A stretch of 64,000 nucleotides of DNA, from positions 124,001 through 188,000 of the forward strand of contig NZ_SMGR01000003.1 of NCBI RefSeq assembly GCF_004346865.1, read 5' to 3'. Below the pieces are notes generated by a model that was not told the DNA's origin, searched no databases, and saw only the letters and a program-made list of their open reading frames with translations. Below are positions 61,696 through 64,000 of this stretch, one piece after another (position 1 is the first letter of the stretch; every line of letters begins with the position of its first letter). This stretch comes from Shimia isoporae (GTDB taxonomy: Bacteria; Pseudomonadota; Alphaproteobacteria; Rhodobacterales; Rhodobacteraceae). A program made the position numbers and the translations under genes.

Positions 61696-62997
61696 CTATT
61701 TGTTCAATGCATCCAGTCTCGCGGTCACGCTCAACCCGTGCGCTTCAAGGCTTTCGGAAGTCGCCAGAATCTCCGCTGCCGGACCAATAGCCTTCAGCGC
61801 TTCGGGCGTCATTTTCGACAATGTCGTGCGTTTCACAAAATCCATGACCGACAGGCCCGAGCTGAATCGGGCCGACCGGGCTGTAGGCAGAACATGGTTC
61901 GGCCCACCCACATAGTCGCCAATCGCTTCCGGTGTGTACTTCCCAAGGAAAATCGCGCCAGCATGGGTGATGTCTTCCGACAGCCCATCAGGATCGGCCA
62001 CGCAAAGCTCAAGGTGTTCCGGCGCAATCCGGTTGGACAATCGGGCTGCCTCGGCCAGGTCACGGGTCACAATCACCGCTCCAAAATCACGCCAGCTCGC
62101 GCCAGCAATATCGCGGCGTTCCAGTGTCTCAAGGCGCTTGTCCACGGCCTCCCCGACGGCTTGGGCAAATGCGCCATCGTCCGTGATCAGGATAGACTGC
62201 GCGCTTTCGTCGTGCTCAGCCTGCGACAGCAGATCAAGCGCGATCCAGTCAGGTGTGTTGTCCTTGTCGGCAATCACCAAAATTTCGCTCGGCCCCGCGA
62301 TCATGTCGATGCCGACTTTGCCAAAGACCCGCCGCTTGGCCGCTGCGACAAACGCGTTTCCGGGTCCTGTGATCTTGTCCACCGGTGCAATCGTTTCAGT
62401 GCCATACGCCAACGCCGCCACCGCCTGTGCCCCGCCGATACGGTAAATTTCGTCTACTCCGGACAACCGGGCCGCCAGCAAAACCAGCGGGTTCGCCACA
62501 CCATCCGGCGTCGGCACCACAATAGCCAGCCGCTCAACACCTGCTACTTTGGCAGGAATTGCGTTCATCAGCACCGACGACGGATAGCTCGCCAATCCTC
62601 CGGGTACATAAAGACCCGCAGCCGAAACCGCCGTCCAGCGCCAGCCAAGTGTAGCGCCGCTTTCATCAGTCCAGCTGGCGTCCTCCGGTACCTGCCGCGC
62701 GTGGTAGGCGCGGATTCGGTCGGCCGCCAGTTCCAGAGCCAAGCGCTCCTCATCGCTCACCTGCGCGCAATAGGCGTCGATCTCTTCGTCAGAAAACCGC
62801 AAAGTTTCAGGCGTGAGCTCCAGGCGATCGAACTTTGACGTCAGTTCGATCACTGCCGCATCGCCCCGATGTCGCACGTCAGCAATGATATCGGCGACGA
62901 CCGCATCCACATCCGGGCTGTCTTCGCGCTTGGCACCCAACAAAGCTACAAAGCGGGTTTCGAAATCCGCATCCGAGGTGTTCAAAAACTGAGGCAT
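61696..62997 (-). CDS. hisD: Histidinol dehydrogenase
   Basis: HisD performs the last two steps of histidine synthesis, oxidising L-histidinol to L-histidine with NAD and zinc. The 433-residue product has typical features: LYVPGGLASYPSSVLMNAIP, KITGPGNAFVAAAKRRVFG, the catalytic/metal LLSQAEHDESAQS, PEHLEL, GPNHVLPTARSARFSSGLSV and EAHGLSVTAR near the end. Length is normal. It is encoded downstream of DUF2948 and murA, an order common in alphaproteobacteria. Confidence 0.97.
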   Translation of the reverse strand: MPQFLNTSDADFETRFVALLGAKREDSPDVDAVVADIIADVRHRGDAAVIELTSKFDRLELTPETLRFSDEEIDAYCAQVSDEERLALELAADRIRAYHARQVPEDASWTDESGATLGWRWTAVSAAGLYVPGGLASYPSSVLMNAIPAKVAGVERLAIVVPTPDGVANPLVLLAARLSGVDEIYRIGGAQAVAALAYGTETIAPVDKITGPGNAFVAAAKRRVFGKVGIDMIAGPSEILVIADKDNTPDWIALDLLSQAEHDESAQSILITDDGAFAQAVGEAVDKRLETLERRDIAGASWRDFGAVIVTRDLAEAARLSNRIAPEHLELCVADPDGLSEDITHAGAIFLGKYTPEAIGDYVGGPNHVLPTARSARFSSGLSVMDFVKRTTLSKMTPEALKAIGPAAEILATSESLEAHGLSVTARLDALNK

Positions 62998-63142
62998 AAA
63001 GAGACTCCTTTGGTGCAGGTCTCTTAGACCGCGCGGCTCTGTCTCTCAAGCTGCGTTCGCGACGCATGTCTCGGGTTTCAACTGCCCGATACCAATCGCG
63101 CAACGTCCGCACCCTTCATACATGCCGGAAACGAACTTGGCA

Positions 63143-63186
63143 CCGACGCAATACCGACGTTTTGCAGACGGGTTGCAGACAAGACT
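63143..63186 (-). repeat. 11-bp periodic element upstream of hisD
   Basis: On the plus strand four 11-base units follow one another: CCGACGCAATA, CCGACGTTTTG, CAGACGGGTTG and CAGACAAGACT. Each begins C(C/A)GAC. The first unit plus flanks (ACCGACGCAATAC) also occurs at 38023-38035. The element lies in the 246-base space between hisD and DUF2948, which otherwise shows no gene. Confidence 0.6.
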
Positions 63187-63243
63187 GCCCCTTGAAAAAC
63201 AGGGACATTTACCACTTTCAACCGAATTGAGAACGAAGACGCG

Positions 63244-64000
<757 letters not shown>

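Noticed and set aside
61561-62838. 425-codon plus-strand ORF opposite hisD
   Set aside because: Antisense shadow of the well-conserved hisD gene; composition (Arg, His, Gln rich, no recognisable domain) is typical of GC-rich antisense frames.

Overview
The window is one continuous stretch of an alphaproteobacterial chromosome, most likely a marine Rhodobacteraceae (Roseobacter-clade) bacterium. Evidence: a urease operon of alphaproteobacterial type, two TRAP transporters (DctPQM and TAXI), a BioMNY biotin ECF transporter, the murA-DUF2948-hisD gene order, a NasS/NasT-controlled nitrate assimilation operon, fairly GC-rich codon use with long antisense shadow ORFs, and dense gene packing with many ATGA overlaps. 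No tRNA, rRNA, insertion sequence, prophage or CRISPR array was seen. No gene-free stretch exceeds 300 bases; the longest (36318-36573 and 62998-63243) hold a riboregulatory leader and an 11-bp periodic repeat.

Layout. 1-5552: urease operon (partial ureA, ureB, ureC, ureE, ureF, ureG) with four accessory genes in between: a small His-rich membrane protein, a Lys/Ala/Pro-rich histone-tail-like protein, a DUF1127 protein and a four-helix membrane protein. 5657-8806: TRAP transporter. 8868-9881: TraB/GumN protein. 10032-14616: bioMNY plus an acyl-CoA ligase and a thiolase. 14693-16546: ilvD (minus). 16732-25469: a mixed housekeeping and accessory region (VOC and DUF1801 proteins, AraC, GT32 glycosyltransferase, DMT exporter, HAD, ornithine-cyclodeaminase-like protein, TetR with AEC transporter, S-formylglutathione hydrolase, YaiI, PAS-LuxR). 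25565-34401: peptide-type ABC importer with an M20 hydrolase, cupin, aldehyde dehydrogenase and SDR, probably one catabolic unit controlled by the divergent PAS-LuxR protein. 34558-46666: nasT-nasS, a two-hairpin ANTAR leader with a terminator, then nrtA-nrtB-nrtCD-globin-nirB-nirD-nasA. 46671-51765 (minus): iron-type cluster hemP-imelysin-DUF1111 dihaem protein-imelysin-DUF1513. 51868-52853: divergent TetR/VOC pair with two palindromic operators. 52909-61089: TAXI-TRAP importer, USP, RpiR regulator, and divergent BKACE (DUF849) plus class III aminotransferase, followed by a convergent alkaline-phosphatase-superfamily gene. 61214-64000 (minus): small secreted protein, hisD, DUF2948, partial murA.

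How the genes work together. The window is rich in nitrogen and nutrient acquisition: urea hydrolysis, nitrate uptake and reduction to ammonium, peptide or amino-compound import, organic-acid import, biotin import and iron handling. The points most worth following up are: (i) the BKACE/aminotransferase/RpiR/TAXI-TRAP locus as an uncharacterised catabolic pathway; (ii) the biotin-operon thiolase lacking its second catalytic cysteine; (iii) the fused nitrate ABC ATPase, whose deviations from consensus fall on one composite ATP site; (iv) a complete ANTAR leader with a variant second loop; (v) several clear operator palindromes next to their likely regulators; (vi) GC hairpins after the binding-protein gene in four separate transporter operons; (vii) an 11-bp periodic intergenic element present at two loci.
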